From: Streptomyces xanthophaeus
GTDB lineage: Bacteria > Actinomycetota > Actinomycetes > Streptomycetales > Streptomycetaceae
Assembly: GCF_000725805.1 (NCBI RefSeq)
Contig: NZ_JOFT01000012.1
Span: 186,001-250,000 of the forward strand
Reading direction: 5' to 3'
DNA: 64,000 nucleotides
The number at the start of each line of letters is the position of its first letter. The stretch's first letter is position 1. The notes beneath the pieces were generated by a model that was not told the origin of the DNA, made no database searches, and was given only the letters and a program-made list of their open reading frames with translations. The translations under genes and the position numbers were made by a program. Shown in pieces: positions 44,267-53,209 of the stretch.

Positions 44267-44889
44267 CGGATCTGACCACCGCACTCGCCGACGCCCCGGC
44301 GATAGCCATCCTGCGCTCGGCATCGCCGCTCCACTTCCCCGCCGTCGCCGATGCCCTGCACCGAGCGGGCATCCGGGCCGTCGAGTTCACGCTCACCACC
44401 CCGGGCGTGCTGTCCGCACTGCGCGAGTACGCCCAGGCCAAACCGGAGGGACTGGCCCTCGGCGCGGGCACGGTCATGACGCCGTTCGACGCGACGCGCG
44501 CCGTGGAGGCGGGCGCCACCTACCTCATCACCCCGGCCACCTGCCCGGACGTCATCAGGGAGGCGCGCCACCTGGGCGTTCCCGTGCTGCCCGGCGCCCT
44601 GACGCCGAGCGAGATCGCAGTCGCCTGGCGGGAGGGCGCGACCATGGTCAAACTCTTCCCCGCCTCCATCGGCGGACCGGACTACGTACGTGCCGTCCGG
44701 GCGCCGCTCCCGCACGTCCCGCTCGTCCCCACCGGCGGGATCGGTCTCGACGAGGCCCCCGCCTACCTGGCGGCCGGAGCAACGGCCCTCGGCATGGGAA
44801 GTCCGCTGGTCGGCGACGCGTGTGAGGGCGGCGACCTGGACGCACTGCGCGAACGGGCCGCCGTGCTCCTGGACGGCATGCGCTCATGA
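44263..44889 (+). CDS. dgoA: 2-dehydro-3-deoxy-6-phosphogalactonate/gluconate aldolase
   Basis: 208 residues, KDPG/KDPGal aldolase family, a normal length. E41 (VEFTLTTPG) is the general acid/base, and Schiff-base lysine K130 lies in MVKLFPAS; the phosphate site includes PTGGIGLDE and GMGSPLV. It splits 2-keto-3-deoxy-6-phosphogalactonate into pyruvate and glyceraldehyde 3-phosphate. Galactonate rather than gluconate specificity is inferred from the DgoD-like dehydratase in the operon. It overlaps both neighbours by ATGA junctions. Confidence 0.88.
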   Translation: MTDLTTALADAPAIAILRSASPLHFPAVADALHRAGIRAVEFTLTTPGVLSALREYAQAKPEGLALGAGTVMTPFDATRAVEAGATYLITPATCPDVIREARHLGVPVLPGALTPSEIAVAWREGATMVKLFPASIGGPDYVRAVRAPLPHVPLVPTGGIGLDEAPAYLAAGATALGMGSPLVGDACEGGDLDALRERAAVLLDGMRS

Positions 44890-45827
44890 GCGCCCTCGTC
44901 ACGCTCGGAGAGGCGATGGGTGTCCTGGCCGCGACCCGGCCCGGCCCGCTCGTCGGCGGTGCCGAGCTCCGCCTGGCGTTCGCGGGCGCGGAGGCCACGG
45001 TCGCCGTAGGCGTCAGCAGGCTCGGGCACGGGGCGTCCTGGACCGGCCGGGTCGGGGCCGACAGCGTCGGCCGGATGATCCTCGACGGGCTGCGCGGCGA
45101 GGCCGTGGACGTTACCCGCGCACGCGTCGACGACACCGTACCGACCGGACTCATGCTCCGAGAACGCCGCACCGCGGACCACACCCGGGTGACCTACTAC
45201 CGTCGTGGACTGGCCGGGGCCCGCCTCGCTCCCGAGGACGTCGACCCGGAACTCGTCGCCCGGGCACGGGTACTGCACGTCACCGGCATCACCCCCGCCC
45301 TGGGCGACGCCCCGCGTGCCGCGGTCCGGCGGGCGGTCGAACTCGCCCGGGCAGCAGGCGTGACCGTCTCCCTGGACCTCAACTACCGCGAACGGCTGTG
45401 GTCCCGGCAGGAGGCCTCGGCCGAACTGGCCGACCTCGTCACCTGCGCCGACATCGTCTTCGCCGGGCCCGAGGAGGCCGCACTGGTCGTACCCGAGGCC
45501 GAGCCGGCCGCGATGGCACGCGCCCTGCTCGCTCTCGGGCCGCGCGAGGCAGTACTGAAGCTCGGCTCCCGCGGAGCCCTCGCGGTGACGGACGGCGAGG
45601 AAGCCGTGCAGGGCATCCTGCCGGTCACCCTGGTGGATCCGATCGGCGCCGGGGACGCCTTCGTCGCCGGATACCTGGCCGGACTCCTCGACGACGCCCC
45701 CCTCCCCGACCGTCTCCGACTCGCCGCCACGTGCGGAGCCTTCGCGGTGGCCGCGCCCGGCGACTGGGAGGGCCTGCCCCGGCGCGCCGAGCTGGACCTC
45801 CTCCACGGCCAGGACGTCACCCGCTGA
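44886..45827 (+). CDS. PfkB-family 2-keto-3-deoxy sugar-acid kinase
   Basis: 313 residues, ribokinase/PfkB fold. N-terminal TLGEAMGVLAATRPG and sugar-site GGAELRLAFAGAEATVAVGV; C-terminal signature DPIGAGDAF at 251-259 with catalytic D257 and anion hole GAGD. It should phosphorylate 2-keto-3-deoxygalactonate at O6 with ATP, feeding the aldolase just upstream. Enteric DgoK belongs to another fold, so this is a KdgK-type replacement. ATG 44886 overlaps the aldolase stop. Confidence 0.88.
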   Translation: MSALVTLGEAMGVLAATRPGPLVGGAELRLAFAGAEATVAVGVSRLGHGASWTGRVGADSVGRMILDGLRGEAVDVTRARVDDTVPTGLMLRERRTADHTRVTYYRRGLAGARLAPEDVDPELVARARVLHVTGITPALGDAPRAAVRRAVELARAAGVTVSLDLNYRERLWSRQEASAELADLVTCADIVFAGPEEAALVVPEAEPAAMARALLALGPREAVLKLGSRGALAVTDGEEAVQGILPVTLVDPIGAGDAFVAGYLAGLLDDAPLPDRLRLAATCGAFAVAAPGDWEGLPRRAELDLLHGQDVTR

Positions 45828-45881
45828 GGGGACGTCCCGCCCACCGGCACTTCAGCCCACGACAGCACGAGAAGGACCCCC

Positions 45882-46634
45882 ATGAACCGATTCACAGGGC
45901 GAACCGCCGTCGTCACCGGCGCCTCGTCCGGCATCGGCGCAGCCAGCGCAGCACGTCTGGCCGCCGAAGGAGCGGCAGTCGTCCTCGCCGACATCGCCGA
46001 AGAAGCAGGCACCGCACTCGCGCGGAAGATCCGCGACGACGGCGGACGCGCCGCGTTCGTGCGGTGCGACGTCTCCTCCGAGGAGGAGTGGAGCCATCTG
46101 AGGGACCGCGCCCACGCGCTGTTCGGCCCCGTCGCCATCGTGCACAGCAACGCCTTCGTCCATACCCACGCAGCCGCCCACGAGTTGCCCGGGAGCGGCT
46201 GGGATCGCGAGCTGGCCGTCAACCTCAAGGCGCCCTACCTGGCCGTCCGGACCTTCCTCGACGACCTGCGCGCCGCCCGCGGCTCCTTCGTCGCCACGTC
46301 CAGCGTGCACGCGCTGTGCAGCCTGCCGGGCTACCCGGCCTACGCGGCGGCCAAGGGCGGCATGTGCGCGCTCGTCCGCCAGCTCGCGGTCGAATACGGG
46401 CCGGAGGTGCGCTTCAACTCCGTGCTTCCCGGGCCCGTCCTCACTGAGAACTGGCGGGACGTGGACGAGGAGGGCCGCGAGCTCTCCGCCCGTGCCACGG
46501 CCCTCGGACGGCTGGGCCGTCCCGACGAAGTGGCCGCCGCCGTCGCCTTCCTGGCGTCCGACGACGCCTCGTACATCACCGGCACGAACCTGACCGTGGA
46601 CGGCGGCTGGGCCGTGAAGAAGGAGTCCAAGTGA
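45882..46634 (+). CDS. SDR-family dehydrogenase, probable galactose 1-dehydrogenase
   Basis: 250 residues, classical short-chain dehydrogenase: cofactor loop TGASSGIG (12-19), D37 after strand 2 (favouring NAD over NADP), catalytic S140/S141, Y154 and K158 (YAAAK). The usual NNAG motif reads HSNAF. AGAAGGACC lies upstream of ATG 45882. Because the operon otherwise lacks the first step, this enzyme is the best candidate to oxidise D-galactose to galactonolactone. Other sugars remain possible. Its stop overlaps the dehydratase start. Confidence 0.82.
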   Translation: MNRFTGRTAVVTGASSGIGAASAARLAAEGAAVVLADIAEEAGTALARKIRDDGGRAAFVRCDVSSEEEWSHLRDRAHALFGPVAIVHSNAFVHTHAAAHELPGSGWDRELAVNLKAPYLAVRTFLDDLRAARGSFVATSSVHALCSLPGYPAYAAAKGGMCALVRQLAVEYGPEVRFNSVLPGPVLTENWRDVDEEGRELSARATALGRLGRPDEVAAAVAFLASDDASYITGTNLTVDGGWAVKKESK

Positions 46635-47776
46635 AGATCACATCCCTGCGCACCTACCTGGTCGCCCCCCGCTGGTGCTTCCTGCGCGTGGACACCGACG
46701 AAGGCATAACGGGGTGGGGCGAACCGGTCGTCGAGGGCCGCGCCCACACCGTCGCGGCAGCCGTCGAAGAGCTCTCGGACTACCTCATCGGCCAGGACCC
46801 GATGCGCATTGAGGACCATTGGCAGGTCCTCACCAAGGGTGGCTTCTACCGCGGCGGCCCCGTCCTGTCCAGCGCGGTCGCCGGCATCGACCAGGCGCTG
46901 TGGGACATCGCGGGCAAGGCCCTGGGGGTTCCCGTGTGGCAGCTGCTCGGCGGCAAGGTCCGGGACCGGGCCCGGGTGTACAGCTGGATCGGCGGCGACC
47001 GCCCGAACGACGTCGCGCAGCAGGCCGCCGCCCGCAAGGCCGAGGGCTTCACCGCCATCAAGATGAACGCGTCCCCCCAGCTGGAGCTGATCGACACCGC
47101 CCGGGCCGTGCACGACATCGTCGAACGGGTGGCGAGCGTCCGGGCCGAGGTCGGTGACGACTTCGACATCGCCGTGGACTTCCACGGCCGGCTCACCCTT
47201 CCCATGGCCCGGCGGGTGCTTCCCCTGCTGGAGCCGTACCTGCCGTTCTTCGTCGAGGAGCCGGTGGTGCCCGAGATGAGCCAGCACATCGGCGAGGTCG
47301 TACGTTCCACCAGCATCCCCATCGCCACCGGCGAACGGCTGTACTCCCGCTGGGACTTCAAGCCGGTGCTCCAGCAGGGGATCGCCGTGGCCCAGCCCGA
47401 CCTCTCCCATGCCGGCGGGATCTCCGAGGTGCGGCGCATCGCGGCGATGGCGGAGGCCCACGACGTCTCCCTGGCCCCGCACTGTCCGCTCGGCCCGATC
47501 GCGCTCGCGGCCTGCCTCCAGGTGGGGTTCGCCACGCCCAACCTGCTGATCCAGGAGCAGAGCCTCGGCATCCACTACAACGCCGGATCCGACCTGCTGG
47601 ACTACCTCACTGACCGGTCCGTCTTCCGCTACGAGGACGGCCACGTCGGCCTGCTCACCGCACCCGGCCTGGGCATCGACATCGACGAGAAGGCCGTCGA
47701 GCGGGCCGCCGAGACCGGGCACCGGTGGCGCAATCCGATCTGGCGACGGGCTGACGGCTCGCTGGCCGAATGGTGA
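46631..47776 (+). CDS. dgoD: D-galactonate dehydratase
   Basis: 381 residues, enolase superfamily (mandelate racemase group). Metal ligands D183, E209 and E235, catalytic H185 (VDFHGR), D257 and H284 (APHCPLGPI) fall at, or one off, the numbering known for E. coli DgoD, over the same total length. It removes water from D-galactonate to give 2-keto-3-deoxy-D-galactonate. GTG 46631 overlaps the SDR stop (GTGA). It is the last gene of the five-gene operon and is followed by a hairpin. Confidence 0.92.
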   Translation: MKITSLRTYLVAPRWCFLRVDTDEGITGWGEPVVEGRAHTVAAAVEELSDYLIGQDPMRIEDHWQVLTKGGFYRGGPVLSSAVAGIDQALWDIAGKALGVPVWQLLGGKVRDRARVYSWIGGDRPNDVAQQAAARKAEGFTAIKMNASPQLELIDTARAVHDIVERVASVRAEVGDDFDIAVDFHGRLTLPMARRVLPLLEPYLPFFVEEPVVPEMSQHIGEVVRSTSIPIATGERLYSRWDFKPVLQQGIAVAQPDLSHAGGISEVRRIAAMAEAHDVSLAPHCPLGPIALAACLQVGFATPNLLIQEQSLGIHYNAGSDLLDYLTDRSVFRYEDGHVGLLTAPGLGIDIDEKAVERAAETGHRWRNPIWRRADGSLAEW

Positions 47777-47781
47777 TGCGT

Positions 47782-47804
47782 CGGCCCGCCGTGCGGGCGG
47801 GCCG
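47782..47804. terminator. Hairpin after the galactonate operon
   Basis: CGGCCCGCC and GGCGGGCCG form a 9-bp stem with a 5-base loop, 6 bases after the dehydratase stop and before the converging gene. Confidence 0.75.
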
Positions 47805-47828
47805 TACGCGGCAGCCGGCCGGTCGTCG

Positions 47829-48701
47829 TCAGGGAGTCATCGACTCCAACACCCGCCGGGTGGCTGGGCCGTAGACCCCCGGCGGGTCGCCGCGTACGCC
47901 GTGCTTCGCCTGGAACCGCTGGACCTCGTGTTGCAGGTGCTGGTCGTAACGCCCGCGCTGGGGGCGGGACCAGGCCCCGATCTGCGCGAGGCGCTGCTGC
48001 AGTTCGACGACCTGCGGCCCCGAGTCGTGTCGGCGCAGCGTCGGCTTCTCGGCGGGATCCGCTGACGGTGAGGCGGAGGGCGCTGCGGTGCTCGGTGCGC
48101 CGGGGAACCGACCGGCGGCCGGCGCCGAGTTCGACCCGGTCGGTGTGTTCTCGGCAGGCGCGGACGGGGCTGCCGTGGAGGGTGCACCCGCCGGACTGGT
48201 CCCGGTGGCCGGAGCGGTGCGCCGCGGGCTGCTGGGGAGCGGGCCGGGGGACCGGGACGGCTCAGGTGCCGCGCTCGGTTCCGTCTCCGCTTCGAGCAGG
48301 TCGAGTCGGGTCGCGGGTGCCTGCGCCGTGGACTGTCCGGCGTCGTGGTCGCGGGAGAAGGCGTACGTGCCGGCGATCGCGGCAGAGCCGATGAGGGTGG
48401 CGACGGCGGCGGTGATGCCCAGAGTCCGACGCCGTTTCGTGGCCGGGTGGGCGCGGTGGACCCCGTGGTGCGCCTCCCGGGCCAAGACCACGGGTTCACC
48501 GAGGGGTTCCGGTCCGGCGGGCAGGCCGCCGTCCTGCACCACCCGCGGTATCACCCACGTCACCGTGGCGGAGGTCGGCCCGCCTCCCGGCACGGCTTCG
48601 TGCAGGGACAGGTACGGCCGGACCCATTCCTGGCCGAACTGCACCGGGGTGCAGGAACATCGAAGGCTGTCACCGCAGTGTGGGCAGAAGGGGGTGCTCA
48701 C
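47829..48701 (-). CDS. Membrane-anchored peptidoglycan-binding protein, second paralog
   Basis: 290 residues from GTG 48701 (TGGAG upstream). Zinc ribbon CPHCGDSLRCSC at the N-terminus, a cytoplasmic part (VRPYLSLHEAVPGGG, closely like RIRPYVTLTDPGG in the paralog at 24486), a membrane helix (LGITAAVATLIGSAAIAGTY), an Ala/Ser/Pro linker and a PG_binding_1 domain (about 225-290, RRHDSGPQVVELQQRLAQIG). It faces away from the sigma-like gene at 49939. The paralog pair suggests a repeated signalling module. Confidence 0.82.
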   Translation of the reverse strand: MSTPFCPHCGDSLRCSCTPVQFGQEWVRPYLSLHEAVPGGGPTSATVTWVIPRVVQDGGLPAGPEPLGEPVVLAREAHHGVHRAHPATKRRRTLGITAAVATLIGSAAIAGTYAFSRDHDAGQSTAQAPATRLDLLEAETEPSAAPEPSRSPGPLPSSPRRTAPATGTSPAGAPSTAAPSAPAENTPTGSNSAPAAGRFPGAPSTAAPSASPSADPAEKPTLRRHDSGPQVVELQQRLAQIGAWSRPQRGRYDQHLQHEVQRFQAKHGVRGDPPGVYGPATRRVLESMTP

Positions 48702-49199
48702 TGGACTCCAGTCGGCTGGTCCGGGACGTGGTGCAGGGGCCGTCGGCGCACGGCGTCGTACAACTCGGGTCTTGGGGTGCCCCCGTGCGCACGGGCATGT
48801 CACAGGGCGTGCGCTGCGGCAGGTCCGTGCCGCGAACGGGGGTGAGAGGCGAACCTAGTGTGTGTGGGGTGTGGAGATCCAGCCCCACCGGGTCGCATTT
48901 CGTAACGATCGGCTAACCCGACGCACGAGTCGCACTCCGTGGACAGGCTCGGGAACGGTGAGTCACGCCCGGGCCGGGTTCCCGCAGTGTAAGACCCCTG
49001 ATATCGCACCTCGATCCGTCTCGCCCGTCATGCACCCCTTCACTATGGTTACCCTCTTCCGAAAGAGCTGGGCCGCCTGCTTCTTGACAAGAAGTCGGTA
49101 AGGAAACGGCTCAGTTCCTCAGGTGGATAACAACCCGCAAAGGAAATTGCTTTCCGCGGGGAAGTGGGGACGTGGAACATGAAAGGCAGGGAACAACCG
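48702..49199. other. 500-base intergenic region with palindromes
   Basis: Divergent promoter region of the peptidoglycan-binding and HxlR genes. It holds CTCTTCCGAAAGAG (49054-49067) and CTTCTTGACAAGAAG (49080-49094), both dyads. Otherwise I see no gene. Confidence 0.6.
49080..49094. promoter_or_regulatory. Perfect 15-bp palindrome upstream of the HxlR gene
   Basis: CTTCTTGACAAGAAG reads the same on both strands apart from its central base. It is 105 bases upstream of the HxlR start and is a candidate site for that regulator. Confidence 0.5.
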
Positions 49200-49562
49200 A
49201 TGGTCAGTGGCTGCACCGCCGGGAGGCACGACGTGTACGCGGCGCGGTGCCCGTGTCGGGAAGTGTTCGACCTGCTGGGCAACAAGTGGTCCGCGCTCGC
49301 CATCGGCGCCATGGAGGGCGGCCCTCAGCGATTCGGCGCTCTGGCGCGCCGCCTGGAGGGTGTGAGCCCGAAGGTCCTGACCAGTACGCTGCGCCGCCTG
49401 GAGCAGGAGGGCCTCGTGGACCGGACCGTCTACCCGGCGGTGCCGCTGCACGTCGAGTACGCGCTCACGCCGCTCGGACGCAGCGTGGCGGAGCCCCTGG
49501 CGCAGCTGCGCGGCTGGGTCGAGAGCCATATCGACGAGCTGCGCGACACCCAGGCCGTGTAG
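49200..49562 (+). CDS. HxlR-family transcriptional regulator
   Basis: 120 residues from ATG 49200 (AGGGAAC upstream); ATG 49179 is an alternative. Typical HxlR winged helix: CPCREVFDLLGNKWSALAIG, then RRLEGVSPKVLTSTLRRLEQ and YALTPLGRSVAEPL. The Cys-containing N-terminus (CTAGRHDVYAARCPC) is where redox or aldehyde sensing occurs in this family. It stands alone, so its targets are unknown; it may regulate itself through the palindromes upstream. Confidence 0.88.
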   Translation: MVSGCTAGRHDVYAARCPCREVFDLLGNKWSALAIGAMEGGPQRFGALARRLEGVSPKVLTSTLRRLEQEGLVDRTVYPAVPLHVEYALTPLGRSVAEPLAQLRGWVESHIDELRDTQAV

Positions 49563-49938
49563 GTCTGCTCCGTCGTCGTGCGGTCGGGTGGACGCGGCGG
49601 GCGGGTTCTCCAGCAAGATCACACAACGTTGACTTTCTTGTGCGTCTGTCTGATTCTGTTCGGCGTGAGGCTGCCACCGGGCAGTTCCACTCCGTCCGGC
49701 TGCCCGCGTGGATCCGGTCCCGCACCGTGTCGCGATTCCGGTGGACCGCCGTGCGGGCGGATAGGGCGCTCCCGTATTGGCGCGGGGAGAAATCTGAACG
49801 CCTTCCGCCGCAAAAATCGGCATGGGGCAAGCGCGCAGGGAAAATGTCTTCCGCATTGCCGCCGGAAAGTACTACCGGTGGGGATGTCGTGTCCTCAACA
49901 ATGGGCCGACATCGCTCCCCACCCAGGATGTTCCCCAC
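49563..49938. other. 375-base upstream region of the sigma-like gene
   Basis: No gene seen. A TTGACT at 49629-49634 could be a -35 element, with TGATTCTG about 18 bases on; this is weak. Confidence 0.4.
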
Positions 49939-51510
49939 GTGTCGAAGAACCCTCATTCTGCTGCGCATCGGACGACCGATGCGCACCTGTGCGAAATCAT
50001 CCGCACGGGAGATCCCGCCGCACCCGAGGCCGAGGCCGAGCTGCGCCGGCGGCACCTGCCGCGCCTGGAGGCATTCGCCCGAACGGTCGCCGGCGACCTC
50101 CTGCCGGTCCGTCCGGCGCCGGACGAAGCCATGGACCTGTTCCTGCGCGAGTGCGCCGGTGCGTCGGCCACCCTCGAACGCCCGCCTCGCCTGGTCCTGT
50201 TGACGATGGTGGCCCCGCTCTCCACCGGTGCCCACGGAGCTGGGCCCGACCCCGCCTTCCGGACGTTCGTCTCCAGCGGGTTCGCCGCCCTGTCCCCGCG
50301 CACGCAGGCCCTCCTGTGGCATGCCGTGGTCGAGGCGGAACCGGACGACTGCGTCGCACGGATCACCGGAGACCACCCCGATGCCGTGGCGGATCTGACG
50401 CAACGGGCCCTGGTCGCCTGCCGGGCAGCCTGCCTACGGGCCCATCTGGACCTGCAGACCACGGCGCACTGCCCTGCGTACGCCCGCCTGCTGGACGCAG
50501 CCGCCCACCGCGCGGACGTGCGGACGAACCCCGATCTGATCCGGCACGTCGACGAGTGCCCCGGCTGCGCCGCCGCGCTGCGCGGCCTCACCGCCCTGGG
50601 CGACGACCCCCGTACGGTTCTTGCCCGTTGCGTGCTCGGCACCTTCGGCCCCGCCTACCTGGCCGCCGTGGCCCCGTCCGCCGCGGACGGCGCGGACACG
50701 CTGCCCCTGCACGTCACGTCCCGTACCCGTCGGCCCGGGCCGACCGAACGCATCGGGGGCGTCATCGCCTTCCTGCGCAGGCCCGCCGGCTGGGCCGCCC
50801 TCGGTGCAACGACCGTCCTCGTCACAGCGGCGGCGCTCGTGGTCGCCGCCCGCCCGGCCTGGAGCCCGCCGGCGCCCGCCGCGGCGCCTACGGCGCAGCC
50901 ACGACCGTGCGCCGACGCGGGCACCGTGGCACCCGGCCCCACGCGGACCGTGGCGCCGCCCAGCACAAGTGCTACGCCCCGGATGTCCCCCACTGCGTCG
51001 CCGTCGCCCGAGGTTTCGTCGAGCGGTGCGCCGACGCCCGGTCCCTCGACGTCCGTGCCGGTGCCCACGAACGATCCGGTCCAGCCCTTCCGCGCCTCGG
51101 CGTACGTTCCCGCGGTCAATTCCGGCACCGGCCTGTGCCTGGACGTGCGCGGGGGTGCGTTCGCGAACGGCGCCGACGTGGTGACCACGAGCTGCCGCGA
51201 CGGCGCGTCCTCCCAGCAGTGGCGCCTCGACGAGAAGGGCCTGCTGCACAACGCCGCCAATCCGCACTACTGCATGGACGCGCGGGGTACCACCGGCGAC
51301 GGCGTGGGCATCTGGTCGTGCTCGGCCTTCGGTTCCAGGGCCACCGGAGAGAACCTGGTCTTCTCCACCGACGCTGCCGGACGCATCAGGCCGCGCATCG
51401 CACCGGGCTTCGCCGTCACCTCCGGCAGCAGCGAGCCCGGCACCCCGGTCGTCTTCGGACCGTCGGGACCGGCGGCCGAGCAACGCTGGCACGAACCTGC
51501 CCGCCAATGA
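49939..51510 (+). CDS. Sigma-factor-like protein fused to zinc finger, membrane helix and ricin lectin
   Basis: 523 residues from GTG 49939 (AGGATG upstream; ATG 49822 is possible). The N-terminal half is a degenerate ECF sigma: weak region 2 (LRRRHLPRLEAFARTVAGDL) and region 4-like LSPRTQALLWHAVVEAEPDD. An anti-sigma-type zinc finger (HVDECPGCAAALRGL), a helix (LGATTVLVTAAALVVAARP), a Pro/Ser/Thr linker and a ricin-type lectin domain (about 385-520: GTGLCLDVRGGAFANGADVV, SQQWRLDEKGLLHNAANPHY) follow. The lectin should lie outside the cell and the sigma part inside. It resembles the fusion at 25697. Confidence 0.78.
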   Translation: MSKNPHSAAHRTTDAHLCEIIRTGDPAAPEAEAELRRRHLPRLEAFARTVAGDLLPVRPAPDEAMDLFLRECAGASATLERPPRLVLLTMVAPLSTGAHGAGPDPAFRTFVSSGFAALSPRTQALLWHAVVEAEPDDCVARITGDHPDAVADLTQRALVACRAACLRAHLDLQTTAHCPAYARLLDAAAHRADVRTNPDLIRHVDECPGCAAALRGLTALGDDPRTVLARCVLGTFGPAYLAAVAPSAADGADTLPLHVTSRTRRPGPTERIGGVIAFLRRPAGWAALGATTVLVTAAALVVAARPAWSPPAPAAAPTAQPRPCADAGTVAPGPTRTVAPPSTSATPRMSPTASPSPEVSSSGAPTPGPSTSVPVPTNDPVQPFRASAYVPAVNSGTGLCLDVRGGAFANGADVVTTSCRDGASSQQWRLDEKGLLHNAANPHYCMDARGTTGDGVGIWSCSAFGSRATGENLVFSTDAAGRIRPRIAPGFAVTSGSSEPGTPVVFGPSGPAAEQRWHEPARQ

Positions 51511-52038
51511 ACACAGACGAACAGGTTCGCGCGTAAGTCAACACTCCGTTCGCGGAGCTCACTCGGCCTGCCGTTCGCCTGACACGCGTGCGGAGTTCCT
51601 GGCGCGGGGGTGCCTGCTACTCCTCGTCAGAGGGGGTCGCGCCAGGCTGAACCCCTCCTGCCACCTGCTGTTTTGTCCTGCAAGGTGAGGGTGGGGGAGC
51701 GGGCCCCGGGCTGCGGGCGGTACGCGGGCTGAAGGTCACGGCGGCGCATCGATCGGAAACCTCCGCTTCACCCTGTTGACTTATGACGGAAACAGCGCTT
51801 TTCTCTGTTGCATCAAGTGCGAAACAGGCCGACTGTGGCGGATTCCTCGGGTCGAGGTAATCAGCCGAATCGTCCGGTACGTCGTCGAGTGAGGCCGGAT
51901 GCCGGGTCCCGCTCGACAGGGCCTGCCAGGCCCAGTGGGCGCAGTCAGCGACCACCACGACGGCCGGCCCGTAACCCGTCCCGTCGTGCGCCACCCACCG
52001 GTCGGCCCCGTGCGACCCGTCCAAGCAAAGGGAATGAC
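51511..52038. other. 530-base upstream region of the sugar ABC operon
   Basis: No gene seen. It contains the operator variant at 51524-51539 and a TTGACT at 51776-51781 that may be a -35 element. The transport operon promoter is presumably here. Confidence 0.5.
51524..51539. promoter_or_regulatory. Weak operator variant upstream of the ABC operon
   Basis: GGTTCGCGCGTAAGTC resembles CTTCGCGCGTAAACCA at 57461 and the GCGCGT-centred site at 36982. It is over 500 bases from the transporter start, which weakens the case. Confidence 0.3.
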
Positions 52039-53088
52039 ATGCTCGCTCACCACAACCGCCGACCGATGGCAGCCGCGGCTCTGGGCCTGGCCACGATGCT
52101 CGTCGTGTCCGCATGCTCCAGCGGCCAGGAGACCCAGGCCGGGGGTGCGGAGGTGGGTAAGGTCGACGGCAAGATATCCCTGGCCTACCTTCAGAAGCAG
52201 GGTGACCAGGAGTACTTCATCGGTGAAGCCGCCGGCGCGAAGGCCAAGGCGGCCGAGCTCGGCATCGACCTGAAGATCGTGAACCTGGGCAACGACGCGA
52301 ACAAGACCGTGAGCGAGGCCCAGGCGGCCATCTCCCAGAAGAGCAACGGACTGATCGTCGTCGTTCCCGACCCCGCGGTGGGTCCGCAGGTCGTCCAGCT
52401 GGCGAAGGACGGCAAGGTCGCCCTGCTGACCTCTGACGACCAGATCTGCAGCACGGGCCCGGACCCGTCCTCCTGCGGTGCCGACGCCCTCGTGCCGCGC
52501 ATCGGGTTCAGCGGCGAGCAGATGGGCGGCGAGGTCGGCAAGCGGGCCGCCGAGGAGTTCAAGAAGGCCGGCTGGAACCCCGCCGAGACCCGGACGATCT
52601 CGGCCTGGAAGCAGGACGTCACCGTGTGTACCGACCGCGTGAACGCCTCGAAGAAGGCGTTCACGGAATCCGCCGGCGCCCCGGTGCAGAACATCGACGT
52701 GCCGACGGACAACTCGCCGACGGGCGCGCAGGACAAGATCGCCGCGACGATCACCGCCAACCCCGCGGTCAAGCACTGGGTGGTGTGGGGCTGCAACGAC
52801 GAGAACGTCCAGGGTGGCGTCACCGCCCTGGAGAACGCCGGCTTCAAGGCGGACGACGTGATCGGTGTGGGCCTCGGCGCCTACCTCGCCTGCAAGAACT
52901 GGACCTCGGGCAAGCCCTCCGGAATGAAGGCCGCGCTCTTCATCAACGGCAAGGACGTCGGAGCCCTGGCCGTCCAGACGATGTACGACAAGCTCAAGGA
53001 CGGCAAGGACTTCCCCAAGGAGGCCTTCGCCCCGACCAAGATGGTCGACGCCTCCAACTGGAAGGACGCAGGGGTCACTTGCGGCTGA
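52039..53088 (+). CDS. AraF-like sugar-binding lipoprotein of an ABC transporter
   Basis: 349 residues; AAAGGGAATGAC precedes ATG 52039. Lipobox LVVSAC (acylated Cys about 26). The mature part is a periplasmic-binding fold of the L-arabinose-binding type: IVVVPDPAVGPQVVQLAKDG, DVTVCTDRVNASKKAF, VKHWVVWGCNDENVQGGVTA, DDVIGVGLGAYLA. AraF-type proteins bind L-arabinose, D-galactose and D-fucose; both arabinose and galactose are released from arabinogalactan. First gene of the binding-protein, ATPase, permease operon. Confidence 0.9.
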   Translation: MLAHHNRRPMAAAALGLATMLVVSACSSGQETQAGGAEVGKVDGKISLAYLQKQGDQEYFIGEAAGAKAKAAELGIDLKIVNLGNDANKTVSEAQAAISQKSNGLIVVVPDPAVGPQVVQLAKDGKVALLTSDDQICSTGPDPSSCGADALVPRIGFSGEQMGGEVGKRAAEEFKKAGWNPAETRTISAWKQDVTVCTDRVNASKKAFTESAGAPVQNIDVPTDNSPTGAQDKIAATITANPAVKHWVVWGCNDENVQGGVTALENAGFKADDVIGVGLGAYLACKNWTSGKPSGMKAALFINGKDVGALAVQTMYDKLKDGKDFPKEAFAPTKMVDASNWKDAGVTCG

Positions 53089-53209
53089 TGCCCGCGCCTG
53101 TCTCCAGGACGGGGGCGGCCGCCGCACCACCGGCCGTCCCCGTTCCGACCACCGCCGACCAGCAGCGTCGCTGAGCCGGCACACGCACTCCTCAGCTTGC
53201 GAGGCCCCT

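Noticed and set aside
44690..46447. A 585-residue Arg-rich open frame on the plus strand
   Set aside because: Shadow of the kinase and SDR genes, both of which have clear motifs and coupled starts.
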